Notes: generated by a model not told the origin, from the letters alone. Positions 36,924 through 47,226 are shown, numbered from the stretch's first letter. The stretch: DNA of 64,000 bases from Geodermatophilus nigrescens (GCF_900129495.1 NZ_FQVX01000002.1:124001-188000), one strand, 5' to 3'. Made by a program: numbers and translations.

Positions 36924-37512
36924 GAGAGGTCAACTCCTCGCGAAGGGCGGACTCGGCGCGTCGGACGGTGGTGCCGACGCTGCCGGGGGACAGGCCGAGG
37001 GCGGCGGCGACGTCGGCGTAGCTCAGGCCGCTGTGCCGCAGCACCAGGGCCACGGCCTGCTTGCGCGGCAGCCGGGCGAGGGCGGCGCGGACGCGGCCGG
37101 ACTCCTCGCGTGAGACGACGGTGTCGGCGACGTCGGGGGCGGACAGGGGACCGTCGGCGGCCGCCTCCTCCCGGGCGGCGCGGCGGCGGCCCGAGCGGAG
37201 GTGGTTGAGGGCGGTGTGGGCGGCGGCGACGGCGAGCCAGCCGGGCGCCTCGGCGGCGGGCACCGCCGAGCGGGCGAAGGACAGGAACACCTCCTGGGCG
37301 ACGTCCTCCGCCTCGTCCCGCGAGCCGAGCACCCGGGCCGCGACGGAGACGACCGCCGGGTAGCCGGTGCGGAAGACCTGCTCCAGGTCGGCCCGGACGG
37401 CGCCCGGCGCTCCTGCCACGGCTGCGTCCCCCCGCCTGCCTCGCTCCCGCACGGCGCCCCGTACCGACGCGGTCCGGAGGGCGGCGGCCGGTGCCTGCCT
37501 CACGACGTCCAC
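36907..37512 (-). CDS. ECF RNA polymerase sigma factor
   Basis: A 201-residue sigma-70 family factor of the extracytoplasmic type. Region 2 includes SRDEAEDVAQEVFLSFAR (about residues 75-93); region 4 includes LPRKQAVALVLRHSGLSYADVAAALGLS (read in two parts, about 150-180). GTG 37512 is chosen because the sigma-2 domain is complete and an ECF-like -35 (TGTCACA) lies about 30 bases upstream; GTG 37503 and longer starts exist. The overlapping next gene is its anti-sigma factor, and an ABC exporter closes the operon. Confidence 0.87.
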   Translation of the reverse strand: MDVVRQAPAAALRTASVRGAVRERGRRGDAAVAGAPGAVRADLEQVFRTGYPAVVSVAARVLGSRDEAEDVAQEVFLSFARSAVPAAEAPGWLAVAAAHTALNHLRSGRRRAAREEAAADGPLSAPDVADTVVSREESGRVRAALARLPRKQAVALVLRHSGLSYADVAAALGLSPGSVGTTVRRAESALREELTSHAPVR

Positions 37513-37517
37513 ATCCC

Positions 37518-37547
37518 TACAGCACCGCCGGCGCCGCGGATGTGACA
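37518..37547 (-). promoter_or_regulatory. Possible autoregulated promoter of the ECF sigma gene
   Basis: On the minus strand TGTCACA (37541-37547) is followed after 17 bases by GCTGTA (37518-37523), directly upstream of GTG 37512. TGTCACA resembles -35 elements used by some ECF sigma factors. A dyad CACATCC (37510-37516)/GGATGTG (37538-37544) overlaps both. This is inference from spacing and similarity. Confidence 0.35.
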
Positions 37548-37626
37548 CGCCGCCCGGACGGGAGCACGAGGCGACAGGATGGGCGGGCGTCCCGGCGCCC
37601 GCCGGGCCCGGGTCCAGGAGGTCGCC

Positions 37627-37836
37627 GTGAGCAACCACGTCTACCGGCTCAGCGAGATCGTCGGCAGCAGCCCCGCCGGCGTCGACGACGCCATCCGCAC
37701 CGGCATCGCCAAGGCGGCGCAGACGGTGCGCAACGTCGAGTGGTTCGAGGTCACCCAGGTGCGGGGCCAGGTCGTCGACGGCGAGGTCGCCTACTTCCAG
37801 GTCGCGATGAAGATCGGCTTCCGCGTGGAGGACTGA
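37627..37836 (+). CDS. Dodecin family flavin-binding protein
   Basis: A 69-residue protein with the full dodecin pattern: VYRLSEIVGSSPAGVDDAI (about residues 5-23), AAQTVRNVEWFEVTQVRG (about 31-48) containing the flavin-stacking Trp, and FQVAMKIGFRVED at the C-terminus. Dodecins assemble as 12-mers that store FMN/FAD or CoA. GTG 37627 follows CAGGAGG. A -10-like CAGGAT lies at about 37575. It diverges from the sigma operon and stops four bases from the convergent gene downstream. Confidence 0.93.
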   Translation: MSNHVYRLSEIVGSSPAGVDDAIRTGIAKAAQTVRNVEWFEVTQVRGQVVDGEVAYFQVAMKIGFRVED

Positions 37837-37840
37837 CGGC

Positions 37841-38221
37841 TCAGCGGGGGTCGAACGGCACCACCGCGTCGGGCCGGACCGGGATCGGGTTGGGCCACTG
37901 CGAGGCGGTGCCGGTGATGGGCTGCGCGTCGGTGACGACGCTGTGCGGCGTGCCCGGATAGACGGCCAGCACGCGGGCCGGGTCGGTCAGCGTCTCGGTG
38001 TGCTCGACGAGCTCCCCCCGGCGGAGGAACGACGTCGTCCGCTCCCCGCGCAGCTCCGCGCCCACCTCGGCCACCCAGCGCGCGCCCTCGTGGATCCAGG
38101 TGACGGAACGGACCCGCTCGCCCGGCGGGGCGGGCTCGACCCCGGCGAACTCCGCGAGGGCCTCGTAGAGCCGCTCGGCCTGGTCGTCGTCGGTGGCGCG
38201 GGGGAGGAAGAACGTCGGCAC
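37841..38221 (-). CDS. Hypothetical protein, 126 residues
   Basis: A soluble protein starting MPTFFLPRATDDDQAERLYEAL (GTG start). No recognised domain; the middle GARWVAEVGAELRGE and C-terminal VYPGTPHSVVTDAQP suggest a small alpha/beta fold. GAGGAT lies six bases before the GTG on this strand, so the transcript may be leaderless. It is tail-to-tail with dodecin and 28 bases from the acyl-CoA synthetase stop. Function unknown. Confidence 0.65.
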   Translation of the reverse strand: MPTFFLPRATDDDQAERLYEALAEFAGVEPAPPGERVRSVTWIHEGARWVAEVGAELRGERTTSFLRRGELVEHTETLTDPARVLAVYPGTPHSVVTDAQPITGTASQWPNPIPVRPDAVVPFDPR

Positions 38222-38249
38222 GCCGGCATCCTCCCCGGCGCCACCGACA

Positions 38250-39842
38250 TCACCCGTCCGCGAGCCCGGCGTAGGTGGTGCGCAGCTCGCGCTTGAGGAT
38301 CTTGCCGCTGGCGTTCTTCGGCAGCGCGTCGGCGAGCGCCACGTGCCGCGGCGTCTTGAACCCGGCCAGCCGCTCCCGGCAGAAGGCGACCAGCTCGCCG
38401 GGGTCGACCGGCTGCCCGTCCCGGGGGACGACGACGGCGGTGACCGCCTCGATCCAGCGCGGGTGCGGGATGCCGAAGACGGCGACCTCGGCGACGGCCG
38501 GGTGCTGGTAGAGCACCTCCTCGACCTCGCGGCTGGCCACGTTCTCCCCGCCGGTCTTGATGACGTCCTTCTTGCGGTCGACGACGGTGACGTAGCCGTC
38601 GGCGTCCATGACGCCGAGGTCGCCGCTGTGGAACCAGCCGTCGCGGAACGCCTCGGCGGTCTTCTCCGGGTCGTTCCAGTAGCCGGCCGTGGCGTGCGGG
38701 CTGCGGTGCACGATCTCGCCCTCGACGCCGGGCCCGACCGGCTGCCCGAGGTCGTCGACCAGGCGGGTCTCGCCGTTGAGGCAGGCGGTGCCGGCGGAGC
38801 CCGGCTTGCGCAGCTGGTCCTCCGGGGACAGGACGAGCGCCAGCGCCGACATCTCGGTCTGCCCGTAGAAGTTGAACAGCGCCATCCCCGGCAGCCGGCG
38901 GGACAGCTCCTCCACGGTGGCCACCGGCATGATCGAGGCGCCGTAGTAGCCCTTGGCCAGCGACGACAGGTCGCGCCGGTCGAAGTCGGGGTGCCGCAGC
39001 AGGCCGATCCACACCGTCGGCGGGCAGAACAGGCTGGTGATCCGCTCCCGCTCGATGGTCTCCAGCACGCGGGCGGGGTCGGGCGCGTCGAGGACGACGT
39101 TGGTGCCGCCGAGGTAGAGCGCCGGCATGAGGAACACGTGCTGGGCGGCGACGTGGAACAGCGGCAGCGCGTGCAGGGCGACGTCGTCGGGGGAGTAGCG
39201 GCCGTCGACGATGCAGCTGACGTACTGGGTGACCAGGCTGCGGCTGGTCATCATCACGCCCTTGGGCCGCGACTCGGTGCCGCTGGTGTACATCAGCTGC
39301 AGCACCTCGTCGTCGGCGACGGGGACGTCGACGGGAGTGGCGTCCCCGTGCGCGGCCCACGCCTCGTAGGGCTCCCACCCCTCGGGCGCGCCGCCCCCGC
39401 CGCCGAGCACGCCGCGCAGCACGACGTCGCCGTCGCGGCCGGACAGGGCCAGCGCCTCCTGCGCCACCGGGAGCAGGGCGGCCTCGGCGACGACGCCGGT
39501 GGCCCCGGAGTGCTCGAGGATGTAGGCGACCTCGCCGGCCTGGAGCATGAAGTTGACCGGGACGGCGATCGCGCCGAGGCGGGCGAGGGCGAAGGTGAGC
39601 ACCACGTAGCCGTCCTCGTTGTGCGACAGCAGCGCCACCCGGTCGCCCCTCGCCACGCCGCGGGCGGTGAGGGCGTTCGCGGTCCGGTCGACGACGGTGT
39701 CGAGCTCGGCGTAGGTGTGGGAGCGGTCGCGGAAGCGCAGCGCCGTGCGGCCCGGTGCGCGGGCGGCGGAGCGGCGCAGCAGGTCGGCGAGGGCGTGCCG
39801 GCGCGCCCTCGTGGTGGTCGCGGTGAGCTGCTCGTCGAACAC
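38250..39842 (-). CDS. Acyl-CoA synthetase (AMP-binding, FadD-like)
   Basis: A 530-residue ANL-superfamily ligase that forms acyl-CoA via acyl-AMP. The P-loop-like motif is LMYTSGTESRPKGVMMT (about residues 174-190), the A5 motif FYGQTEMS (about 318), A7 SGDLGVMDADGY (about 410) and the A10 Lys in NASGKILKRELR (about 513). GTG 39842 is preceded by GGAGGAG. It diverges from the livFGHM-type operon across a 308-bp gap; such pairs are common where an imported carboxylate is activated to CoA. Chain-length preference cannot be read from the sequence. Confidence 0.9.
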   Translation of the reverse strand: MFDEQLTATTTRARRHALADLLRRSAARAPGRTALRFRDRSHTYAELDTVVDRTANALTARGVARGDRVALLSHNEDGYVVLTFALARLGAIAVPVNFMLQAGEVAYILEHSGATGVVAEAALLPVAQEALALSGRDGDVVLRGVLGGGGGAPEGWEPYEAWAAHGDATPVDVPVADDEVLQLMYTSGTESRPKGVMMTSRSLVTQYVSCIVDGRYSPDDVALHALPLFHVAAQHVFLMPALYLGGTNVVLDAPDPARVLETIERERITSLFCPPTVWIGLLRHPDFDRRDLSSLAKGYYGASIMPVATVEELSRRLPGMALFNFYGQTEMSALALVLSPEDQLRKPGSAGTACLNGETRLVDDLGQPVGPGVEGEIVHRSPHATAGYWNDPEKTAEAFRDGWFHSGDLGVMDADGYVTVVDRKKDVIKTGGENVASREVEEVLYQHPAVAEVAVFGIPHPRWIEAVTAVVVPRDGQPVDPGELVAFCRERLAGFKTPRHVALADALPKNASGKILKRELRTTYAGLADG

Positions 39843-40150
39843 TGGGGGCTCCTCCGCCGCCGTCGGTCCCGGGACCCGCCGGGTGTAGCAGCAGCGGACA
39901 CCCGGCGTCGAGGGAGCCGACGGCCCTGACACGGGCGCGGACTCCGGGCAATGTCGCCGGCCGCCGCATCACCGGCCCCGGATGTGGTGCCACGGCACAC
40001 TCCGGCGCGATCCCCAGAGGAACTGGTCGGAGCCGTATCACCGACAGGTCACAGTCCTGTCGTTCCTGCCCGACGCGCCTTGACCTGCGCCCTATCGTTC
40101 CGCGCCATGTGGCCCATCTCACGTCCGGGACAGCCGCCCGCGGAGGCGCC
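39843..40150. other. 308-bp divergent intergenic region
   Basis: No convincing gene. It must contain promoters for the acyl-CoA synthetase (leftward) and the ABC importer operon (rightward). The only clear signals are a dyad at 40042-40062, a TTGACC at 40080-40085 and TATCGT at 40093-40098; the last two are too close together to be one promoter. Confidence 0.5.
40042..40062. promoter_or_regulatory. 21-bp dyad upstream of the liv-type operon
   Basis: CGACAGG and CCTGTCG are perfect 7-bp arms around TCACAGT, giving a 21-bp site about 90 bases before the first ATPase gene. The size and symmetry suit a TetR- or GntR-type dimer. No such regulator gene lies beside it. Confidence 0.45.
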
Positions 40151-40935
40151 GTGCTGACCGTCGACTCGCTGCGCGTGACCTACGGCGGCGCCGTCGAGGC
40201 CGTCCGCGGCGTCTCGATGGAGGTGCCCGACCGCTCCGTCGTCGCGGTGCTCGGCAGCAACGGCGCCGGCAAGAGCACGCTGCTGCGGACCATCTCCGGC
40301 ACGCTGCGGCTGCACCGCGGCCGGGTCGACGCCGGCACGGTGCGCTTCGAGGACACCGATCTCACCCGGCGCGACGCCGGCCAGATCGTGCGCCGCGGCG
40401 TGGTGCAGGTGCCCGAGGGGCGGCGCATCTTCGGCCGGCTCACCGTCGAGGAGAACCTGCGCGCCGGCGGCATGGGCAACCGCGACCGCGCCGCCAAGGC
40501 GAAGGCCGTCGCCCGCGTGCACGACCTGTTCCCGGTGCTGCGCGAGCGCGCCGGGCAGCGGGCCGGCCTGCTGTCCGGCGGTGAGCAGCAGATGCTCGCC
40601 ATCGGCCGCGCGCTGATGGCCAGCCCCCGCCTGCTGCTGCTCGACGAGCCCTCGCTCGGCCTCGCGCCGCGCGTCATCGGCCAGATCGGCGAGGTCATCG
40701 CCGAGATCAACCGCCAGGGGACGGCGGTGCTGCTGGTCGAGCAGAACGCCACCATGGCCCTCGGCGTCGCCGACCGCGCCTACGTCCTCGACGTCGGCCG
40801 GGTCTCGCTGTCCGGCGACGCCCGCGAGCTCGCCGCCACCGACGAGGTGCAGCGCCTCTACCTCGGCCACACCGGCGACGCCCCGGTCCGCCGGGAGGAC
40901 ACCGCCCCGCGCCGCACCCTCTCGCGGTGGACGGC

Positions 40936-40939
<4 letters not shown>
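40151..40939 (+). CDS. livF: Branched-chain amino acid-type ABC importer ATPase (LivF)
   Basis: A 262-residue ATPase: Walker A GSNGAGKST (about residue 36), signature LSGGEQQMLAIGRAL (about 138), Walker B LLLLDEPSLGLAP (about 158), H-loop VEQNA. LGLAP and VEQN are typical of LivF. GTG 40151 has GGAGG four bases upstream; an earlier in-frame GTG at 40109 lacks this. It is first of five overlapping genes livF-livG-livH-livM-binding protein. The substrate is more likely a carboxylic or aromatic acid than an amino acid, given the adjacent acyl-CoA synthetase. Confidence 0.9.
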
Positions 40940-41804
<865 letters not shown>

Positions 41805-41808
<4 letters not shown>

Positions 41809-42695
41809 CCCAGTTCCTGTCCCTGCTGCTCAACGGCATCTCGCTGGGCGCCATCTACGCGCTCATCGCGCTCGGCTTCGTGATCATCTTCAAGGCCAGC
41901 GAGGTCGTCAGCTTCACCCACGGGTCGCTGCTGCTGCTCGGCGCCTACTCGATCGCCCGGCTGTCGGAGCCCCTCGGCTTCCTGCCCGCCGTGCTCGTCG
42001 GCGTACTGATCACCGCGTTCGCGGCGTTCCTGGTGGAGCGGCTGATCATCAACCGGCTGCGCGGCGCCCCGGTGATCAGCCTCGCCATCGTCACCATCGG
42101 CGTCGACATCATCCTGCTCACCGAGCTCATCCGGCAGATCGGCCCGGACATCCTCAACGTGCCCCACCCGTGGGGCGGGGACTCCGTGCGCATCGGCGGC
42201 GTCGGCATCAGCGAGAACCGGCTCATCGCCATGGGTGTGGCCGGCATCCTCATCGTCGCCTTCTTCGTCGCCTTCAAGTACTCCAGCTGGGGCGTGGCCA
42301 TGCGCGCCTCGGCCGAGGACGGCGAGGCGGCCGCGCTCATGGGCATCCGCCAGGGCCGGGTCTCGGCGCTGGCCTGGATCGTCGCCGGCGTGCTCGCCGC
42401 GGTGGCGGCGCTGTTCCTCGTCGGCGCCCCGACGCCCGGCGTGAGCGCCGCGGCCTACACGGTGGCGCTGCGCGCCTTCCCCGCGGCGATCCTCGGCGGC
42501 CTGGACTCCACCGGCGGCGCGCTGGTCGGCGGGCTGCTCATCGGGATCACCGAGGCGATGGCCGCGGGCTACCAGGAGCAGCTGTCCTTCCTCGGCCGCG
42601 GCTTCGGCGAGGTCGCCCCCTACGTCGTGATGATCATCGTGCTGCTGGTCCGCCCCTCCGGCCTGTTCGGGACCAAGGAGCTGACACGTGTCTGA
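41805..42695 (+). CDS. livH: Branched-chain amino acid-type ABC importer permease (LivH)
   Basis: A 296-residue permease with about eight helices, beginning FLSLLLNGISLGAIYALIAL as is usual for LivH, with the EAA-like loop MRASAEDGEAAALMGI (about residue 167). GTG 41805 overlaps the livG stop. It pairs with LivM to form the membrane channel. Confidence 0.9.
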
Positions 42696-43926
42696 CACCC
42701 TCTCCGCCCCGGCCGGCGCCACCCGCACCGGCGCCGCGGCGCCGGCCCGCGCGGCCCGCTCGCCGATGCGGTTCCTCAAGCCGCTGCTGCTGCTCGCGCT
42801 GCTCGCCCTCCTGCTGGTCCTCCCGCTGTACGTGGAGGAGTTCTGGCTGCGCACCGGTTTCGCCGTCGCCGGGGCGATCGTGGGCGCGATCGGGCTGAAC
42901 CTGCTGGTGGGCACCACCGGCCAGCTGTCGCTGGCGCACGCGTTCTTCCTGGCGGTCGGCGCGGTCAGCTACACGTTCATCTCCGGGGAGTCCGGCGGCC
43001 TGGGCACCCGGGCGGTGCTGCGCGGGCTCGGGCTGCCGCCGATCGTCGGCATGGTCGTCGGCGTGCTGCTCGCCGGCCTCGCGGGGCTGCTGTTCAGCCC
43101 GATCGCGGCCCGGCTGCGCGGCATCTACCTCGGCGTCGCCTCGCTCGGCCTGGTGTTCATCGGCGTCCACGTGCTCAACACCTGGACGCCGGTGACCGGC
43201 GGGTTCAACGGCCGCTCGGTGCCGGAGTTCTCGCTGTTCGGGTTCAGCTTCGGCAACGACGACCCGCAGCTGTTCGTCCTGGGCGTGCCGTTCCGCGAGG
43301 CCGAGCGCCTCTGGTACCTCGGCCTGGTCCTCGCGCTCGCCGCCTACGTCTTCGCCCGCAACCTGCTGCGCAGCCGGCCCGGCCGGGCGCTGCAGACGCT
43401 GCGCGACAGCGAGGTCGCGGCGTCGGTCATGGGCGTCAACGTCCAGGCCTACAAGGCCCGGGTGTTCCTGGTCAGCTCGATGTACGCCGGGCTGTCCGGG
43501 GTGATGTACGCGCTGAGCATCGGCAGCATCGCGCCGGAGTCCTTCGGCCTGACCGTGTCGATCCTGTACCTGGCGATGATCGTGCTGGGCGGGCTCGGCT
43601 CGGTGGCCGGTGCGGCCCTCGGCGCGGCGTTCGTCACCGCCCTGCCGCTGGTGTTCCAGCAGTTCGCCGACGTGCTGCCGCTGGTCAGCTCCCCGGGCGA
43701 GGGCGGCATCGCCGCGGGCATCGCCGCCCGCTACCTGTTCGGCGCCGCGGTCATCCTCGTCGTCCTCTTCGAGCCCGGCGGCCTCGCCGGCTTCGCCAAC
43801 CGCTTCCGCCGCCGAGGGCGAGCCCCCGGCCGCGGATCCCCGAGCGCCTCCCCGGCCTCGGCGGCCGACCGTCCCACCGACACCGACCCGTCCGATCCAC
43901 CAGCGCAAGGGAGCAGCACCAGATGA
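42688..43926 (+). CDS. livM: Branched-chain amino acid-type ABC importer permease (LivM)
   Basis: A 412-residue permease with about ten helices. GLNLLVGTTGQLSLAHAFF (about residues 70-88) and the coupling loop LRDSEVAASVMGVNVQAYK (about 235) are typical of LivM. A polar N-terminal head (about 30 residues) and a Pro/Ser/Arg-rich C-terminal tail (about 40 residues) exceed the core. GTG 42688 overlaps livH by eight bases; its stop overlaps the binding-protein ATG. Confidence 0.9.
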   Translation: MSDTLSAPAGATRTGAAAPARAARSPMRFLKPLLLLALLALLLVLPLYVEEFWLRTGFAVAGAIVGAIGLNLLVGTTGQLSLAHAFFLAVGAVSYTFISGESGGLGTRAVLRGLGLPPIVGMVVGVLLAGLAGLLFSPIAARLRGIYLGVASLGLVFIGVHVLNTWTPVTGGFNGRSVPEFSLFGFSFGNDDPQLFVLGVPFREAERLWYLGLVLALAAYVFARNLLRSRPGRALQTLRDSEVAASVMGVNVQAYKARVFLVSSMYAGLSGVMYALSIGSIAPESFGLTVSILYLAMIVLGGLGSVAGAALGAAFVTALPLVFQQFADVLPLVSSPGEGGIAAGIAARYLFGAAVILVVLFEPGGLAGFANRFRRRGRAPGRGSPSASPASAADRPTDTDPSDPPAQGSSTR

Positions 43927-45170
43927 GAGCAGGTACGCGTCTGCGGGGGGCCACCGTCCTGACGGCGGCGGCGGTCGTCGCCGTCACCGGCTGCAGCACC
44001 AAGGCGCCGGACAGCGGCGGGGGCGGCGGCGGTGGCGGCGGTTCGGCCAGCGAGGTGACCACCGACGTCGGCGTCGAGGGCACCACCATCCGCCTCGGCG
44101 TCCTCACCGACCTGACCGGTGTGTTCGCCGCGCTCGGCACCGACATCACCAACGGCAACACGCTGTACTGGCAGGACAACCAGGTCTGCGACACCTACGA
44201 CGTCGAGCTCGACGTCCAGGACACCGGCTACGTGCCGCAGCAGGGCGTGCAGCTCTACAGCGGCATGAAGGACAACGTCCTGGCCATGCAGCAGACGATC
44301 GGCTCGCCGATCAACACCGCGCTGGCGCCGGAGTACGAGGCCGACTCGATGGTCAACTTCCCGTCGGCGTGGGCGCGGACCCTCACCGAGATCCCGGGCA
44401 CCGGCGTCCTCGGCGCCACCTACGACGTCGAGCTGGCCAACGGCTACCAGTACCTGTTCGACCAGGGCCTGCTGGCCGACGGCGACAAGGTCGGCCACAT
44501 CTACTTCGAGGGCGAGTACGGCGAGAACGGTCTCGCCGGCACCCGCGCGGTGGCCGAGGCCCGCGGCCTGGAGGTGGTCGAGGCGCAGATCAAGTCCTCC
44601 GACCAGGACATGTCGGCGCAGATCACGCAGTTCGCCTCCGAGGGCGTCAACGCGATCGTGCTGACCGTCGCGCCGGCGCAGACCGCCTCGGCGGCCGCGG
44701 TGGCGCAGGCGGCCGGGCTCGACGTGCCGATCCTCGGCAGCAACCCGGTGTTCGCGCCGGGCCTGCTGCAGGGCCCGTCGGCGCAGTGGCTCAAGGACCA
44801 CCTGTACGTGGCCTCGCCGATCACCGCGTGGGACGCCCAGCCCGAGCTGCTCGAGCAGTACCAGGCGGCCTACCCGAACACGACGCCGAGCCTCGGCGCG
44901 GTCTTCGGGTACGCGATGGGCGACGTGATGAACCAGGTGCTCACCGCGGCCTGCGAGAGCGGCGACCTCACCCGCGAGGGCGTCACCGCCGCGTTCGGCG
45001 AGCTGAGCGACGTCGACACCAGCGGCCTGCTGGTGCCGATCGACGCCTTCGAGACCGGCGTCTCGCCGAGCACGCAGAGCTTCATCCTGCGGCCGGCCGA
45101 CGTCCCCGGCGGCGCCGAGGTCGTGCAGGACGCGTTCGAGGGCGAGCTGGCCGGCGAGCTCGCGGGCTAG
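43923..45170 (+). CDS. ABC importer substrate-binding lipoprotein (LivK-like)
   Basis: A 415-residue exported lipoprotein. The signal peptide ends in the lipobox VTGC (Cys about residue 23), followed by a Gly-rich linker and a periplasmic-binding fold type I: TTIRLGVLTDLTGVFAALG (about 55-75), HIYFEGEYGENG (about 190), VLTVAPAQTASAAAVAQ (about 245). It captures the ligand for LivFGHM. The aromatic and acidic residues near the hinge do not reveal the ligand. It is last in the operon and is followed by a strong hairpin. Confidence 0.9.
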   Translation: MRAGTRLRGATVLTAAAVVAVTGCSTKAPDSGGGGGGGGGSASEVTTDVGVEGTTIRLGVLTDLTGVFAALGTDITNGNTLYWQDNQVCDTYDVELDVQDTGYVPQQGVQLYSGMKDNVLAMQQTIGSPINTALAPEYEADSMVNFPSAWARTLTEIPGTGVLGATYDVELANGYQYLFDQGLLADGDKVGHIYFEGEYGENGLAGTRAVAEARGLEVVEAQIKSSDQDMSAQITQFASEGVNAIVLTVAPAQTASAAAVAQAAGLDVPILGSNPVFAPGLLQGPSAQWLKDHLYVASPITAWDAQPELLEQYQAAYPNTTPSLGAVFGYAMGDVMNQVLTAACESGDLTREGVTAAFGELSDVDTSGLLVPIDAFETGVSPSTQSFILRPADVPGGAEVVQDAFEGELAGELAG

Positions 45171-45243
45171 GACCCCCGTCCCCCCGGCCCTCGCTGACGC
45201 TCGGGCCGGGCCCCTGCACGGGGGCCGTTCCAGCACGTCACCT

Positions 45244-45274
45244 GGCGCCCCCTCCCGACACGGGAGGGGGCGCC
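45244..45274. terminator. Bidirectional terminator after the liv-type operon
   Basis: GGCGCCCCCTCCC and GGGAGGGGGCGCC form a perfect 13-bp stem with a 5-nt loop between two convergent genes. A weaker dyad around CCCTCGCTGACGCTCGGG lies just upstream. Confidence 0.75.
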
Positions 45275-45294
45275 GGTGGCGTGTCCGGGGCCGC

Positions 45295-46956
45295 TCAGCC
45301 CAGGACGGGCAGCTCGATCCGCGAGGGGTGCGCGGCGTCGCCGAGGACCTCGAACCGGCACGGGCGGCCCGACGCCGGCACCGCGAACGGGTCGCCGGTG
45401 CCGAGGTTGCGGGCGAACCGCGGGAACGCGCCGCCGGCCACCTGCACCCGCAGCCGGTGCCCGGCGCGGAACCGGTAGGCGGTGGGGAAGAGCTCCACGT
45501 CGACGGCGAGCGCCCCGTCGGTGCCCACGGCGACGTCGGCGGCCGGCACCGAGCGCGGGTCCAGCCGCCGGATGCCGTCGACGACGTTGCGCGACACCCC
45601 GGCCGGGTCGACGTCGCACAGCCGCACGACCAGGTCGGCGTGCGCCAGCTCCGGGCGCACCGAGACCCGCGCGCGGACGTGCCCGACGACGTCGAGGTCG
45701 CGTTCCAGCACCGGCCCGGTCCACACGAGCACGTCGTCGCGGGCCTCGACGGCGCGGTTGTCGGCCTGCTTGCCGGGCCGCTCCAGCAGCGGGCCGCCGA
45801 CGGTCGGCGTCGGGTCGGCGGGGTCGTGGGTGAAGGTGCGCGGCGCCTCGCCCGGCGTCCCGGCGCCGCCGGTGAGGGTGCCGTCGGCGCGCAGGTGCAG
45901 CACCTCGGCGCGGGTGCCCGGCGGCGGCCACGACGTCGTCTCCAGCCAGGTGCCGGCCTGCTGCAGGTACAGCCGCACCGGCGCGCCCGAGGGCGCCGGG
46001 CCGCCCTGGAGGTGGTGGCGCAGCCAGGCGACGTCGGTGCGCACCGCCTCCCGCAGCTCCGCCGGGTCGCCGTGCAGCCAGGGCCCGACGGTGAGGCGGA
46101 CCGGGACGCCCGCGGCCTGCAGGCGGGTGACGTCGGTGAGCTGGGCGGCGGCGAACAGGTCCCACCAGCCGGTGACCATGTTGGCCGGCGGCATGCGGGA
46201 GAGGTCGGCGCCGTCGTGGTCGGCGACGGCCCAGAACGGGTCGCCGGGGGCGGCGTGGCCGGTGAAGTCGCGCCAGAACGGCACGGGCGCGCCGACGGCG
46301 GCGGTGTCGGCGGCCTGCAGCGGGAGCAGCCGCAGCGCCCGGTCCACCCGCGCCCGCAGGCGCGGGTTCAGCGGGCCGGGCAGCCCGCCGGCCTCCTGCC
46401 GCCCGATGGCCACCGACCAGCGCAGCGCGTTCTCCAGGCCGGGCGCCCCGTGGTCGTAGAAGGCGGTGGTGATCCGCGCGGCGGTCACGTGCGGGGAGAC
46501 CGCGACCAGCGGCGGGTCGGCGTAGGGGGCCACCGCCCACTGGGTGTGGCCGAAGTAGCTGGCGCCGGTCATGGCCACCCGGCCGTCGCACCAGTCCTGC
46601 GCGCGCAGCCACGCCAGGGTGGCCAGGCCGTCCTCGCGCTCGGTGGTGAACGGCCGGAAGTGCCCGCCCGAGCCGAAGGTGCCGCGGGTCGACTGCACGA
46701 AGACCTGGAACCCGCGCCGGGCGAAGGGCGCGGCCAGGGCGTGCGCCAGCAGCCCGGCGCGGCCGTAGGGCAGCCGGATGAGCACGACCGGCAGCGGGCC
46801 GGACGCCGCGGCGGGGCGGTAGTGGTCGCCGAGCAACGTGACGCCGTCGGGCACGGGAACGGCGACGCCGCGCTCGACGGTGTAGCGGGTGGCCCGCAGC
46901 GGCAGCCCCAGGGCCGCGTCCGCGAGGAGCCCGCCCAGGCGTGCCGCTGCGCTCAT
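45295..46956 (-). CDS. CocE/NonD-family hydrolase
   Basis: A 553-residue serine hydrolase of the X-Pro dipeptidyl-peptidase/cocaine esterase family. The N-terminal alpha/beta domain has VVLIRLPYGR (about residue 53), the oxyanion region STRGTFGSGG (about 88) and the nucleophile elbow GASYFGHTQW (Ser about 132). A C-terminal jelly-roll includes YRFRAGHRLRVQVAGGAFPRF (read as two parts, about 490-510). Cytoplasmic, no signal peptide. ATG 46956 follows GGGAGGA. Substrates are usually esters or amides of small acyl groups. Confidence 0.87.
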   Translation of the reverse strand: MSAAARLGGLLADAALGLPLRATRYTVERGVAVPVPDGVTLLGDHYRPAAASGPLPVVLIRLPYGRAGLLAHALAAPFARRGFQVFVQSTRGTFGSGGHFRPFTTEREDGLATLAWLRAQDWCDGRVAMTGASYFGHTQWAVAPYADPPLVAVSPHVTAARITTAFYDHGAPGLENALRWSVAIGRQEAGGLPGPLNPRLRARVDRALRLLPLQAADTAAVGAPVPFWRDFTGHAAPGDPFWAVADHDGADLSRMPPANMVTGWWDLFAAAQLTDVTRLQAAGVPVRLTVGPWLHGDPAELREAVRTDVAWLRHHLQGGPAPSGAPVRLYLQQAGTWLETTSWPPPGTRAEVLHLRADGTLTGGAGTPGEAPRTFTHDPADPTPTVGGPLLERPGKQADNRAVEARDDVLVWTGPVLERDLDVVGHVRARVSVRPELAHADLVVRLCDVDPAGVSRNVVDGIRRLDPRSVPAADVAVGTDGALAVDVELFPTAYRFRAGHRLRVQVAGGAFPRFARNLGTGDPFAVPASGRPCRFEVLGDAAHPSRIELPVLG

Positions 46957-47038
46957 CCCGCCGTCCTCCCGGTCGCCGACCCGACGCGGGCCACTCTGCC
47001 GGACCCCGCGCCGGGCCGCGTTCCCGGTCCCGGGCCGG

Positions 47039-47171
47039 GTGATGTGCGGTCGCGGCGCGTTCCGGCGGCCGGATGCGCCGCAACCGCACATCACCGGGGA
47101 CCGGTGGACGCCGGTGGCCCGGAACGGGCGCCGGGACGGGCCGCGCGGGTCCGACGGTGTGCGCCGGCGCC
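47039..47171. repeat. 133-bp hairpin repeat, copy 1
   Basis: Begins with a 20-bp inverted repeat: left arm GTGATGTGCGGTCGCGGCGC (47039-47058) pairs with 47075-47094 at 19 of 20 positions around a 16-nt loop. A 77-bp tail (47095-47171) follows, starting CGGGGACCGGTGGACGCC and ending GTGCGCCGGCGCC. The second copy lies 188 bp further on. No T-tract, no terminal direct repeats of the sort left by transposition could be seen. Confidence 0.7.
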
Positions 47172-47226
47172 GCATCCCGGGGCCGGGAGCGCGGCGTCCG
47201 CGCACCCGCTCGGCCGGCGGGGCGGG

